Positions 34,345-42,976 of a DNA stretch of 64,000 bases are shown here, in pieces. Numbering within the stretch: position 1 is the first letter of the stretch; each line of letters opens with the position of its first letter. Below the pieces are notes generated by a model that was not told where the DNA came from, ran no database searches, and saw only the letters and a list, made by a program, of their open reading frames with translations. A program made the position numbers and the translations under genes. Source of the stretch: Candidatus Avelusimicrobium pullarium (lineage in GTDB: Bacteria; Elusimicrobiota; Elusimicrobia; Elusimicrobiales; Elusimicrobiaceae); NCBI GenBank assembly GCA_944323745.1, contig CALUTQ010000001.1, positions 62,001-126,000 on the forward strand. Reading direction: 5' to 3'.

Positions 34345-36186
34345 TTATTCTACGGTTACGCTTTTGGCCAAATTGCGCGGCTGGTCAATGTCGCGCCCCA
34401 GCCGTTTGGCCACCCAGTACGCAAAAAACTGCAAGGCAATTACGTCCAACACCGGCTGCAAATATTCACTGGCCTGCGGGACGATAATTTGTTTATCGGT
34501 CACGGCGGCAGCTTCTTCTTTGCCGTCCGGCGTGGTTACGGCGATGACAAACGCCCCGCGCGCGCGGCATTCCTCACAGGCGGAAAGCATTTTGTCAAAC
34601 AAGTGGTTTTTGGGCATCAACACGATGACCGGCGTGCCTTTGTCTATTACAGAAATCGGCCCGTGTTTAATTTCCCCCGCGGCAAACCCTTCGGCGGAAG
34701 AATAAGAAATTTCTTTCAGCTTCAGTGCCCCTTCCAACGCAATAGGATAGTCCACATTGCGCCCCAAAAAGATAAAGCGTTCTGCTTTATACACTTTTTT
34801 GGTCAAGTGGCGTACGTCATATTCTATTTTTAACGCATCTGCCACGGCTTTGGGCAAAGCCATTAACTCTTTATACAGTTTGTTAAACTGGCTCTGGCTG
34901 ATATTGCCCGAGGCGTGCCCCAAAAAGATAGCCAACGCGTATAAAGAAATGATTTGGCTGGTGAATGCTTTTGTGCTGGCCACGCTGATTTCCGGCCCGC
35001 AATGCGTGAAAAACACGCTGCCGCAGGCACGCGTCAAACCGGAACCCAACACATTGCAAATGGCCAACCGTTTAAAACCCAGTTCTTTGGCTTTTTTAAC
35101 GGCGCCCAAGGTGTCGGCCGTTTCACCCGATTGGCTGACGGCAATGCACAGCGTGTCCTTGGCCGGCGGAATGGTGCGGTATTTAAATTCGCTTGCCAAA
35201 TCTACCGAAGCGGTTACGCCGGCGAAATTTTCCAAATAATATTTGCCGATTAATGCCGCGTGATATGCCGTGCCGCAAGCCACCAAATACACGTTTTTTA
35301 TGCGGCGCAGGTCTTCGGTCTTTAAGCCCAAGATGCGCATAAAGTCGGCCTTGGCGGTGCGAAGGGTGTCTTCCAACGCTTGCGGCTGATCATAAATTTC
35401 CTTGAGCATAAAATGGTCGTAACCGCCTTTTTCGGCCGTTTTCTGGTCCCAGGAAATTTTAACGGGTTTTACTTTAATTTCCTTTCCGTCCATTCCGTAC
35501 ACTTTAGCCGTTTTGGCCGTCAGCACAACAGTCTGTCCGTCTTCCAGAAACAACACTTTATTGGTATATTTTAAAAATGCGGGAACGTCGGAAGCTAAAA
35601 AATTCTCCCCTTCGCCCAAGCCCACCGTAAGCGGGCTTTGGTTTTTAACGCCGATAATCTGCCCCGGCGTTTTGGCCCACAGCACGCCATAGGCAAAAGC
35701 GCCCTGCAGTTCGTCACTGGTTTTCATTACGGCCAAAAACAAGCGTTCTTCGTCGGTTTGGGCGTGCACGCGTTTTAAATTTTCTTCAATTAAATGGGCA
35801 ATTACTTCCGTATCCGTTTCGCTTTGGAATTTATGCCCCAGTGCCTGCAATTTTTCTTTCAGCGGCAAATAGTTTTCAATAATACCGTTGTGAACAATCA
35901 CAATATCGCCCGTGCAGTCGGTATGCGGGTGGGAGTTTTCTTCGCTGGGTTTGCCGTGCGTCGCCCAACGGGTGTGACCAATGCCGCAGTTGCCCTGCGG
36001 GTCGGCCAGCAGGGCCGCCTTTTCCAGCTCGGCCACTTTGCCTACGGCGCGGACGCGGTTAATTTTGCCTTGTTCCGCCACAGCAATACCGGCCGAGTCA
36101 TACCCGCGGTATTCCAGTTTTTTAAGTCCTTCAATCAAAAAAGGGACACTGTTTTTATTGCCTACATAACCGATAATTCCGCACAT
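34345..36186 (-). CDS. glmS: Glutamine-fructose-6-phosphate aminotransferase
   Basis: First enzyme of UDP-GlcNAc synthesis, 613 residues. The N-terminal glutaminase domain starts with the catalytic Cys2 (MCGIIGYVG) and has TRWATHGKPSEENSHPH near 72. Two SIS domains follow (VACGTAYHAA near 308 and the second from about 460), ending in LAKSVTVE. No glmS ribozyme sequence is visible upstream, because pdxJ lies only nine bases away. Together with glmM it commits fructose-6-phosphate to cell-wall sugars. Confidence 0.97.
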   Translation of the reverse strand: MCGIIGYVGNKNSVPFLIEGLKKLEYRGYDSAGIAVAEQGKINRVRAVGKVAELEKAALLADPQGNCGIGHTRWATHGKPSEENSHPHTDCTGDIVIVHNGIIENYLPLKEKLQALGHKFQSETDTEVIAHLIEENLKRVHAQTDEERLFLAVMKTSDELQGAFAYGVLWAKTPGQIIGVKNQSPLTVGLGEGENFLASDVPAFLKYTNKVLFLEDGQTVVLTAKTAKVYGMDGKEIKVKPVKISWDQKTAEKGGYDHFMLKEIYDQPQALEDTLRTAKADFMRILGLKTEDLRRIKNVYLVACGTAYHAALIGKYYLENFAGVTASVDLASEFKYRTIPPAKDTLCIAVSQSGETADTLGAVKKAKELGFKRLAICNVLGSGLTRACGSVFFTHCGPEISVASTKAFTSQIISLYALAIFLGHASGNISQSQFNKLYKELMALPKAVADALKIEYDVRHLTKKVYKAERFIFLGRNVDYPIALEGALKLKEISYSSAEGFAAGEIKHGPISVIDKGTPVIVLMPKNHLFDKMLSACEECRARGAFVIAVTTPDGKEEAAAVTDKQIIVPQASEYLQPVLDVIALQFFAYWVAKRLGRDIDQPRNLAKSVTVE

Positions 36187-36195
36187 AGCTGCTCC

Positions 36196-36912
36196 TTACA
36201 AAAGTTCCTTCATTGCGCAAACGGCATTGGGCAAACCCGCCAGCACGGCGCGCGAAATAATGGAAAACCCGATATTCATACAGCTGACCCCGCACAAATC
36301 TGCCACGGGCAGCACGTTTTCGTAATCTAATCCGTGGCCGGCGTGCACTTCCATTCCCAGTTCTTTGGCCAGCAAAGAGGACAGGGCCAAATCGCGCAGC
36401 AATTTGGCTTGCTGTTTTTTGGTAGTGGCTTGGCTGTAATCGCGCGTGCAAAGTTCCACAATATCGGCCCCGCATTTGGCCGCGGCACGCACGGAGTCGG
36501 CCGTCGGGTCAATAAACAGGCTGACCAGTATGCCTTTTTTCTGCAGCGCTTCCGTCATTTGGCGGATACGGTCAAAATTTTTGGGCGTAAATTTCAGCCC
36601 GCCCGTGGTGGTCACTTCCCCCGGCAATTCAGGCACGATACAAACCGAAAAGGGCTTGCATTTCAGCGCCAGCTTCTGCATTTTTTCGGAGCTGTTGCAT
36701 TCCAAATGAATTTTTTTGGGATAGGCCTTGCAAAGGCGGGCCAGATCTTTTTCATTCATATGGCGTTCATCGTTACGCACGTGGATGACAATATAGTCCG
36801 CCCCCACGCACAGGCAGAGCTCGGCCGCCAGCAGCGGATCAGGAAAAGTGGCCCGACGCGCTTGGCGCAGGGTAGCCACGTGATCAATGTTTACACCTAA
36901 TTTCAAAGTCAT
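36196..36912 (-). CDS. pdxJ: Pyridoxine 5'-phosphate synthase
   Basis: Last step of DXP-dependent vitamin B6 synthesis, 238 residues. GVNIDHVATLRQARR near 6, the HVRNDERHMNEKDL segment near 44, ECN near 71, and the C-terminal GHGLDYENV and NIGFSIISRAVLAG are characteristic. The ATG overlaps the glmM stop by four bases. The place usually taken by acpS after pdxJ is occupied here by glmS. Confidence 0.96.
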   Translation of the reverse strand: MTLKLGVNIDHVATLRQARRATFPDPLLAAELCLCVGADYIVIHVRNDERHMNEKDLARLCKAYPKKIHLECNSSEKMQKLALKCKPFSVCIVPELPGEVTTTGGLKFTPKNFDRIRQMTEALQKKGILVSLFIDPTADSVRAAAKCGADIVELCTRDYSQATTKKQQAKLLRDLALSSLLAKELGMEVHAGHGLDYENVLPVADLCGVSCMNIGFSIISRAVLAGLPNAVCAMKELL

Positions 36913-38261
36913 TTTTCAGCCTCCGTTTTGGAGCGGTAGAGCGCTTCGGCCGCGTCGGCCGTTTGCGCTACCAATTTTTCGTCGGCGCCTTCCACCAAGA
37001 TGCGCAGCTTGGGTTCCGTGCCGCTGTAGCGCACGAACACACGCCCTTTGCCGCCCAGTTTTTCCTGCAGGGCTTGTATGCCTTGCACAAAGCCGGGCAA
37101 ACTTTCAAGCGGCGGTTTTTGCGTTACTTTTACGGCACGCAGCTGACAGGGATATTTTGTCCACTTGGCGGCAAACGCGCTAAGCGGCAGGCCGGATTTT
37201 TTGGCAAATTGCAAAAACTGCAAAGCCGACAAAATGCCGTCCCCCGTGTTGGAATAATGCGGAAAGATAATGTGGCCGGAAGTTTCCCCCCCTACGGCCA
37301 AGCCTTCTTTTTCCAGCGCTTGGGCCACATATTTGTCCCCCACCGGCGTTTGCTCCACGCTTACGCCGGCGTCTTTTAAGTAATTGATACAGCCCAAATT
37401 AGCCATCACCGTCATAACGGCTTTATTGGCAGGCAGTTTGCCTTGCGCTTTAAGCGCCAAGGCGGAAGCGGCAATGATATACTCGCCGTCCAACTGGCGG
37501 CCCGTTTCATCGCTGGCGATAACGCGGTCGGCGTCGCCGTCAAAACTAAAACCGGCATAAGCGCCTGTCTGTTTGGTAAGCGCCTGCATTTTTTCGGTAT
37601 GCAGTGCGCCGACGCCTTCGTTAATTACGGCGCCGTCGTTGACGTCTGCCATAACGGTTACATCCATACCCAAAGCTTTAAATACGGCCGGCGCAATTTG
37701 GTAAGAAGCCCCGTTGGCGCAGTCCAGCACTACTTTGGTGCCTTTAAGCAAAGAAGCGTCCACCGTGGACATTAAAAACTTTTTATACCCTTCCACCAAT
37801 TCCGGTGCGGGGCGGCAGGTGCCCTTCGGCGCGGGGATGCGGGTTGTGTTTTCTATGGCTTTTTCTATTTTTGCTTCCAGTTCTTCGGGCAGTTTGGTGC
37901 CGCGGCTGGAGAAAAACTTGATACCGTTAAATTCCGGCGGGTTGTGGCTGGCGGAAATGACTATCCCGCACAAAGAACCGGTCTGTTTAACCGCGTCCGC
38001 CACGGACGGCGTGGGCGCAATGCCCATATCCAACACATCGGCTCCGGCGGCGCAGATGCCTTGGGTTAAACTTTTTAAAATAGCCGGGCCCGAAAGGCGC
38101 GTGTCCCGCGCAATAATGACTTGCTTTTTTAAATGTTCCTTGCCGGCATACGGCGCCAGCTCTTTTAAGGCGCAATAGCCCAGTTTTACAATAAAATCGT
38201 CCGTCAGCGGGAACTGGCCCGCCACGGCACGGACGCCGTCCGTGCCAAAATATTTGCCCAT
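36909..38261 (-). CDS. glmM: Phosphoglucosamine mutase
   Basis: Converts glucosamine-6-phosphate to glucosamine-1-phosphate, 450 residues from the ATG at 38261. The N-terminus MGKYFGTDGVRA and AAGGAAA before it fix this start; an in-frame extension of 20 residues upstream has no support. The phosphoserine loop is ISASHNPPE near 102, the metal loop SFDGDADRV near 240, the sugar loop GGETSGH near 323 and the phosphate loop RYSGTEPKLR near 420. Confidence 0.96.
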   Translation of the reverse strand: MGKYFGTDGVRAVAGQFPLTDDFIVKLGYCALKELAPYAGKEHLKKQVIIARDTRLSGPAILKSLTQGICAAGADVLDMGIAPTPSVADAVKQTGSLCGIVISASHNPPEFNGIKFFSSRGTKLPEELEAKIEKAIENTTRIPAPKGTCRPAPELVEGYKKFLMSTVDASLLKGTKVVLDCANGASYQIAPAVFKALGMDVTVMADVNDGAVINEGVGALHTEKMQALTKQTGAYAGFSFDGDADRVIASDETGRQLDGEYIIAASALALKAQGKLPANKAVMTVMANLGCINYLKDAGVSVEQTPVGDKYVAQALEKEGLAVGGETSGHIIFPHYSNTGDGILSALQFLQFAKKSGLPLSAFAAKWTKYPCQLRAVKVTQKPPLESLPGFVQGIQALQEKLGGKGRVFVRYSGTEPKLRILVEGADEKLVAQTADAAEALYRSKTEAEK

Positions 38262-38361
38262 ATCGTTTCCTTCTTGCGCGGCCTTGCCGCGCGGTAAAAT
38301 ATCCGCCTTGCGGCGGGACAATAAAACAAAAGCCGCGCCGCGCGTTTGCGCGGCGGCGGAG

Positions 38362-40293
38362 TTAAAAAAGTTCTGCCTGCTGCGGTTCTTTTTCCGGTTT
38401 CGGCTGCGGGGTTTCTTCCTTCGGTTTTGCTTCCGGTTTTTGTTCGGCAGGCGGCTGTGCAGCGGCGTCTTCCTTCGGTGCGCTCAAGCCCAAAATTTCG
38501 TCAATTTCCGCCGCGTCCACCACTTCTTTTTCAAGCAGGCGTTCCACCAGTTTGTCGTACTGGGCGCGATGAGAAGAAATGATTTCTTTGGCCCGCGCAT
38601 AGGCGGTTTGCAACGTATCGGAAATTTCCGCATCAATGCGTCTGGCCAGCTCTTCGGAATATTGCCGATGACGGGAAAGGTCCCGTCCTAAAAATACTTC
38701 GCTTTCTTCGCCGCCGGGCAATGCGATCGGCCCGATGTTTTCGCTCATCCCCAGTTCCATAATCATTTTGCGGGCATAAGCGGTGGCTTTGTTCAGGTCG
38801 TCACTGGCGCCGGAGGTAATTTCCCCAAACACCAATTCTTCGCTGGCACGGCCGGCCAGAAGAATGCAGATTTTGTCTAAAATTTCGGACTTGCTGGTTA
38901 AAAATTTATCTTCCAGCGGCAGCTGCAACGTATAACCCAAGGCCTGCCCGCGCGGAATAATGGTTACTTTGTGCACCGGATCGGAATGATTGGTCAGGCG
39001 CGCCACCACCGTATGGCCCACCTCGTGCGCGGCAATAATCTTTTTTTCCTTTTCGGAAATGATGCGGCTCTTTTTCTGCGGGCCGGCAATCACGCGTTCC
39101 ACGGCTTCGTCCATATCGGCGTTATCCACGGCGTCTTTATCGGCACGGGCGGCTAAAATGGCCGCTTCGTTAATGACGTTAGCCAAATCGGCCCCTACAA
39201 AACCGGGGGTGCCTTTGGCCACCGTGTGCAGGTCCACTTCCGGAGACAGTTTTACTTTTTTGGCGTGCACTTTTAAAATTTCTTCACGGCCTTTCAAGTC
39301 CGGCGCCGGTACGGACACGTGCCGGTCAAAACGGCCCGGGCGGATGAGCGCGGGGTCCAACACATCGGGGCGGTTGGTGGAAGCCATCAAAATAATGCCC
39401 TGTTTGCTTTCAAACCCGTCCAGCTCAATAAGCAGTTGGTTGAGGGTTTGTTCGCGTTCGTCGTGCCCGCCGCCAATGCCGGCAAAACGACGACGGCCGA
39501 CGGCGTCCAGCTCATCAATAAAAATAATGGCGGGAGAATTTTTTTTGGCTTGTTCAAACAAATCGCGCACACGGGCAGCGCCCACGCCCACAAACATCTC
39601 CACAAATTCCGAAGCAGAGGCACTGAAAAACGCCACGCCCGCTTCCCCCGCTACGGCTTTGGCCAGCAGCGTTTTGCCCGTGCCGGGCGCGCCGTACAAG
39701 AGCACGCCTTTGGGCAATTTGCCGCCGAGTTTTTGAAACTTTTTCGGGTTTTTTAAAAACTTGATAATATCCTGCAGTTCTTCTTTGGCTTCTTCCACGC
39801 CCGCCACGTCTTTAAACGTAACGGTTTGTTTGGAAGGATCCTGCATTTTGGCTTTGCTGCGGGCAAAATTCATCGCGCTTTTGCCGTCTCCGCGCTGCGG
39901 GCGGATAAACACAAACCACCACAGCCCGATCAAAAGCACGATCCACAACACGTTAAACAAAATATTGCTCACCCAGGAATTGTCCGCCTGTGCTTTGTAA
40001 TTGATGTTTTTGGCGGAAAGTTCTTTTACCAGTTCGGGGTCTTCCATACGAACGGTTTTAAAAGAAATATCTTTTCCGTCGGCATCTTTAAACGTGCCGG
40101 AAATAACGCCCGGGGCCACGGTCAAATTGGCCACGGTGCCGGCTGCCACTTTTTGTTTAAAGTCGGAATAGTCCAGCGTTTGCGTCTGGCTGCCGGGGCG
40201 GTTAAAGAAAAATACGGCCACAGCAAAAATAGCCACCCAAATTAAAATTTGGTTAATGGAAATAATACGACGGTTGTTGTTTTTATTGTTCAT
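38362..40293 (-). CDS. ftsH: ATP-dependent zinc metalloprotease FtsH
   Basis: Membrane AAA+ protease for protein quality control, 643 residues. Two membrane helices (about 13-30 and 105-125) flank a periplasmic domain. Walker A is GAPGTGKT near 198, Walker [12 protein letters not shown] near 255, and the zinc site is HEVGH near 420. The last 40 residues form a Pro/Glu/Lys-rich tail. Its start overlaps the hpt stop by one base, the common hpt-ftsH arrangement. Confidence 0.97.
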   Translation of the reverse strand: MNNKNNNRRIISINQILIWVAIFAVAVFFFNRPGSQTQTLDYSDFKQKVAAGTVANLTVAPGVISGTFKDADGKDISFKTVRMEDPELVKELSAKNINYKAQADNSWVSNILFNVLWIVLLIGLWWFVFIRPQRGDGKSAMNFARSKAKMQDPSKQTVTFKDVAGVEEAKEELQDIIKFLKNPKKFQKLGGKLPKGVLLYGAPGTGKTLLAKAVAGEAGVAFFSASASEFVEMFVGVGAARVRDLFEQAKKNSPAIIFIDELDAVGRRRFAGIGGGHDEREQTLNQLLIELDGFESKQGIILMASTNRPDVLDPALIRPGRFDRHVSVPAPDLKGREEILKVHAKKVKLSPEVDLHTVAKGTPGFVGADLANVINEAAILAARADKDAVDNADMDEAVERVIAGPQKKSRIISEKEKKIIAAHEVGHTVVARLTNHSDPVHKVTIIPRGQALGYTLQLPLEDKFLTSKSEILDKICILLAGRASEELVFGEITSGASDDLNKATAYARKMIMELGMSENIGPIALPGGEESEVFLGRDLSRHRQYSEELARRIDAEISDTLQTAYARAKEIISSHRAQYDKLVERLLEKEVVDAAEIDEILGLSAPKEDAAAQPPAEQKPEAKPKEETPQPKPEKEPQQAELF

Positions 40294-40820
40294 TATTTTC
40301 TAAATACCCCAATATACGGCAGGTTGCGGTATAGTTCGTTATAATCTAACCCGTAACCGATAACAAATTCATTCTCTATGGTAAAGCCCACATATTTCGG
40401 GTGCACTTCGGCTTTGCGGTTGGCGGGTTTGTCCAAAAGGCAGCAAATTTCTATGCTGGCCGCGCCGCGGTTTTTAAGGTTTTTCATCAAATAGTCCAAC
40501 GTCAGGCCGGTGTCTACAATGTCTTCCACAATGACCACGTGGCGGCCTTTGATGCTTTCGCGCAAGTCCAGCATAGTGCGCACTTCACCGGTGGAGCTGG
40601 TGCCGCAGTAAGAAGAAAGGCACATAAAGTCCATTTTGCAATCTACGCTTACATTGCGCAAAAGATCGGCGTAGAACATAATGCACCCGCGCAAAATGCC
40701 GACGAACAAAGGTTCTTTGCCTCTGTAATCGGCCGAAATTTCACGCCCCAGTTCGGCCACTCTGTGGGCCAACTGTTCCTGCGAAAATAAAACACGTTCC
40801 AGCACCGGTGTATCGGGCAT
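40293..40820 (-). CDS. hpt: Hypoxanthine phosphoribosyltransferase
   Basis: Purine salvage enzyme forming IMP/GMP from hypoxanthine/guanine and PRPP, 175 residues. The PRPP motif VVIVEDIVDTGLTL is near 95, LVGILRG-type substrate loop (FVGILRGCIMF) near 40, and the C-terminal FVIGYGLDYNELYRNLPYIGV is typical of HPRT. GGAGGGG precedes the ATG. Confidence 0.96.
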   Translation of the reverse strand: MPDTPVLERVLFSQEQLAHRVAELGREISADYRGKEPLFVGILRGCIMFYADLLRNVSVDCKMDFMCLSSYCGTSSTGEVRTMLDLRESIKGRHVVIVEDIVDTGLTLDYLMKNLKNRGAASIEICCLLDKPANRKAEVHPKYVGFTIENEFVIGYGLDYNELYRNLPYIGVFRK

Positions 40821-40894
40821 AACCCCTCCAATAGAGAATATATAATACAGGATACCTTATTTTGACCCTTCTGTGAAGCCGTTTGTATAGCAAA

Positions 40895-40924
40895 AAGCCG
40901 CGTTTTAAACGCGGCTTAAAAAAA
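40895..40924 (-). terminator. Terminator of pilin 3
   Basis: AAGCCGCGTTT / AAACGCGGCTT stem. The minus-strand pilin transcript crosses it with T-runs on both sides. Confidence 0.75.
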
Positions 40925-40941
40925 CACAAATCTTTTTGGGG

Positions 40942-41511
40942 CTATGGCAGCAAATGTTTATCCATTCTTCCAGCCCAGGAACCGGTAGGGCTGCTCAACC
41001 CGCTTACGGCACGGCATAGTTTTATGCCGCGTTCATCGGTTTTGCTGGCCCAACATTCCCGCTGATTCGGATAAGAAGAATGATTCAGCCATTGCACATA
41101 ATATACCGAAATCGACATATTGGGGAAATAGGCAAAAATCAAATTCCCGCCAGGAGTCGCGGTAAGGCCGTCATACAAATCAACGCATACATCTTCATTA
41201 CAGAATACGGTTACATCGCCTCCTTTCTGCGTCATTCCTGCAGGCACGGCACCTAAGCTTTCCAAGTCGGCAGGATACTCTCCCGCAGACAAATAATATA
41301 CTTCCGCAGCGTCTTTCAACGTCCGCACCACAGGTTGCACATTGGCATATCTGGCTTTATCTACAGCCGTTTGATACTGCGGCAGAGCAATGGCGGCCAA
41401 GATACCGATTATCAGCACCACCACCAAAAGCTCAATGAGTGTAAAGCCGCCGTTTTTGCGTTTGGCGGAGTTTTTTATTTCGGGAAAGATTTTTTGATAA
41501 ATTTTGCTCAT
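40942..41511 (-). CDS. Type IV pilin-like protein (pilin 3)
   Basis: Prepilin of 189 residues, leader MSKIYQK...KNG before G|FTLIELL and the helix VVVLIIGILAAIALPQYQ. The globular domain contains VFCNEDVC and a C-terminal Cys-x12-Cys (CWASKTDERGIKLC). The first 50 or so codons are nearly identical at DNA level to pilin 4 immediately upstream, whereas the remainder is unrelated. It has its own copy of the palindromic promoter in the 57 bases after the pilin 4 stop. Confidence 0.93.
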   Translation of the reverse strand: MSKIYQKIFPEIKNSAKRKNGGFTLIELLVVVLIIGILAAIALPQYQTAVDKARYANVQPVVRTLKDAAEVYYLSAGEYPADLESLGAVPAGMTQKGGDVTVFCNEDVCVDLYDGLTATPGGNLIFAYFPNMSISVYYVQWLNHSSYPNQRECWASKTDERGIKLCRAVSGLSSPTGSWAGRMDKHLLP

Positions 41512-41544
41512 AGGCAAAATTTATCAAAAAAAAAAACGAGTCAA
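41490..41544 (-). promoter_or_regulatory. Pilin 3 start-codon palindrome with T-tract promoter
   Basis: Perfect 18-base arms (41490-41507 and 41514-41531) flank the ATG. TGA-TAAATT (-10 at 41518-41523) ends six bases before it. A run of 11 T (41526-41536) fills a 15-base spacer to TTGACT (41539-41544). Confidence 0.65.
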
Positions 41545-41567
41545 GCTTTCTGCACCAGGGTGCCCTC

Positions 41568-42068
41568 TTACCAATATGTAAAATGGTCTATCCAAGAATA
41601 ATACTTTTTCCCCATAGACGCACATACTTTGGCATAGATATCAGAACTAGCCCCATTGCAAAAAAATTTGGCGGGAGCCGGGCAATTAGCGTCGTTTATG
41701 CCCTCAATATGTTCAAAACAACGGGAAAGACCCGGCCCTGCGCCATAATACATCACTTTATTTTGATACAACGTGAATTCTTTTCCCTGCATATTTTCCC
41801 AATTGATGTCCAGATCTTCTTGGTTGGTGGTATAATATCCGTTAACCATATAAAACCGTTCTTCTGCTTCCTGAATACTTCTAAGCATTGGCAAAGCCTG
41901 TCCGATCCGTGCCTTGATAACCGCTTTTTGATACTGCGGCAAGGCAATGGCGGCCAAGATACCGATTATCAGCACCGCCACCAAAAGTTCAATAAGCGTA
42001 AAGCCGCCGTTTTTGCGTTTGGCGGAGTTTTTTATTTCGAGAAAGATTTTTTGATAAATTTTGCTCAT
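41568..42068 (-). CDS. Type IV pilin-like protein (pilin 4)
   Basis: Prepilin of 166 residues with leader MSKIYQK...KNG, processing site G|FTLIELL and helix VAVLIIGILAAIALPQYQKA. Four Cys in the globular part include a Cys-x11-Cys near the end (CNGASSDIYAKVC). Tandem with pilin 3, sharing the 5' module almost base for base. The pilin 3 promoter begins right after its stop, so the two copies can be expressed independently. Confidence 0.92.
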   Translation of the reverse strand: MSKIYQKIFLEIKNSAKRKNGGFTLIELLVAVLIIGILAAIALPQYQKAVIKARIGQALPMLRSIQEAEERFYMVNGYYTTNQEDLDINWENMQGKEFTLYQNKVMYYGAGPGLSRCFEHIEGINDANCPAPAKFFCNGASSDIYAKVCASMGKKYYSWIDHFTYW

Positions 42069-42101
42069 AGGCAAAATTTATCAAAAAAAAAAACGAGTCA
42101 A
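42047..42101 (-). promoter_or_regulatory. Pilin 4 start-codon palindrome with T-tract promoter
   Basis: Perfect 18-base arms (42047-42064 and 42071-42088) flank the ATG. TGA-TAAATT (-10 at 42075-42080) ends six bases before it. A run of 11 T (42083-42093) fills a 15-base spacer to TTGACT (42096-42101). Confidence 0.65.
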
Positions 42102-42154
42102 GCCGTTTTAACTAATGGGCCTAACTCGTTGTGTTAAATAAAACAACCAAACGT

Positions 42155-42937
42155 TTACAGAAAAAACTCCGGCTCTTTACGCTCGCCAAATTTGAGGGCG
42201 AAAGCTTTTTCGGCCGCCCACAAAAGTGCTTTGTTTATGTGGCGGGCCTGCACGGGGCAGACGGAGATGCAGCCCATACAAAAAATACAGCGGGCTTTAT
42301 CGGTTTTGTCCGGACAGGCGGGCGAAATGGCCCCGCTGGGGCAGCGCGCGGCACAGCGTCCGCAACGCGTGCAAGCGGACGAAACGGCCGGCACAAACCC
42401 CACCGCTTTAAACGGTTTATACGGGCGCTTGCCTGGCACAGGGGGCAACTTCAACCCGTCTGCGTGGGGAACTTGCTCCAATTTTTGCCAAACCTGTTGG
42501 GCAAAAGTCATTAGTTTTTGCGCGTCTTTTTCATCGGGGCGGCCGTGGGCCACGCTGTGCATAATGGAATGTTCCGCCAAGGCGGCTGCCGCGGCAAAAG
42601 GGACAAAGCCGTTTTTCTGAACCAAGTCCGTCAGCTCCAGCAAAGCGTCTTCATAGGCGCGGTTACCGTAAACGGCCAAACATACCGCCGGCGTTTGAGA
42701 GCCCTTCATATGTGCCAGGCGTTCCGCCGCCAGCGGCACGATACGGCCGGCGTATACGGGCACGGCAAAAATGACCAGCTCGTCGGAGGCAAAACAACGG
42801 CTCTCTTTGTGTTTAGAAAAGGGGGTCAGATCCAGCTCCTGTGCGGGCAAGGGCAGAGCGGAAGCCAAAATTTTTATTGTTCTATGCGTGCCGCCGCTCG
42901 GACTGAAAAAAACGGATGTAATGGCTGAAATATTCAT
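42155..42937 (-). CDS. Flavodoxin-like / 2x4Fe-4S ferredoxin fusion (EFR1 type)
   Basis: Cytoplasmic electron-transfer protein of 260 residues. The N-terminal flavodoxin-like domain (about 1-150) starts with VFFSPSGGTHRT, an FMN-binding-type loop, and has FAVPVYAGRIVP near 57. The C-terminal ferredoxin domain has two 4Fe-4S motifs (CTRCGRCAARCP near 189 and CIFCMGCISVCP near 218). Redox partner unknown; the hydrogenase elsewhere in the window is one conceivable partner. It lies 39 bases downstream of mutL and may be cotranscribed with it. Confidence 0.87.
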   Translation of the reverse strand: MNISAITSVFFSPSGGTHRTIKILASALPLPAQELDLTPFSKHKESRCFASDELVIFAVPVYAGRIVPLAAERLAHMKGSQTPAVCLAVYGNRAYEDALLELTDLVQKNGFVPFAAAAALAEHSIMHSVAHGRPDEKDAQKLMTFAQQVWQKLEQVPHADGLKLPPVPGKRPYKPFKAVGFVPAVSSACTRCGRCAARCPSGAISPACPDKTDKARCIFCMGCISVCPVQARHINKALLWAAEKAFALKFGERKEPEFFL

Positions 42938-42976
42938 ACTTTTCTCTTTGCTCCTAAAAGATGTGCAAAACCTTGC

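Noticed and set aside
34345-36300. glmS ribozyme/riboswitch upstream of glmS
   Set aside because: Only nine bases separate glmS from pdxJ, and there is no room for the roughly 150-nt ribozyme; no core sequence was seen.
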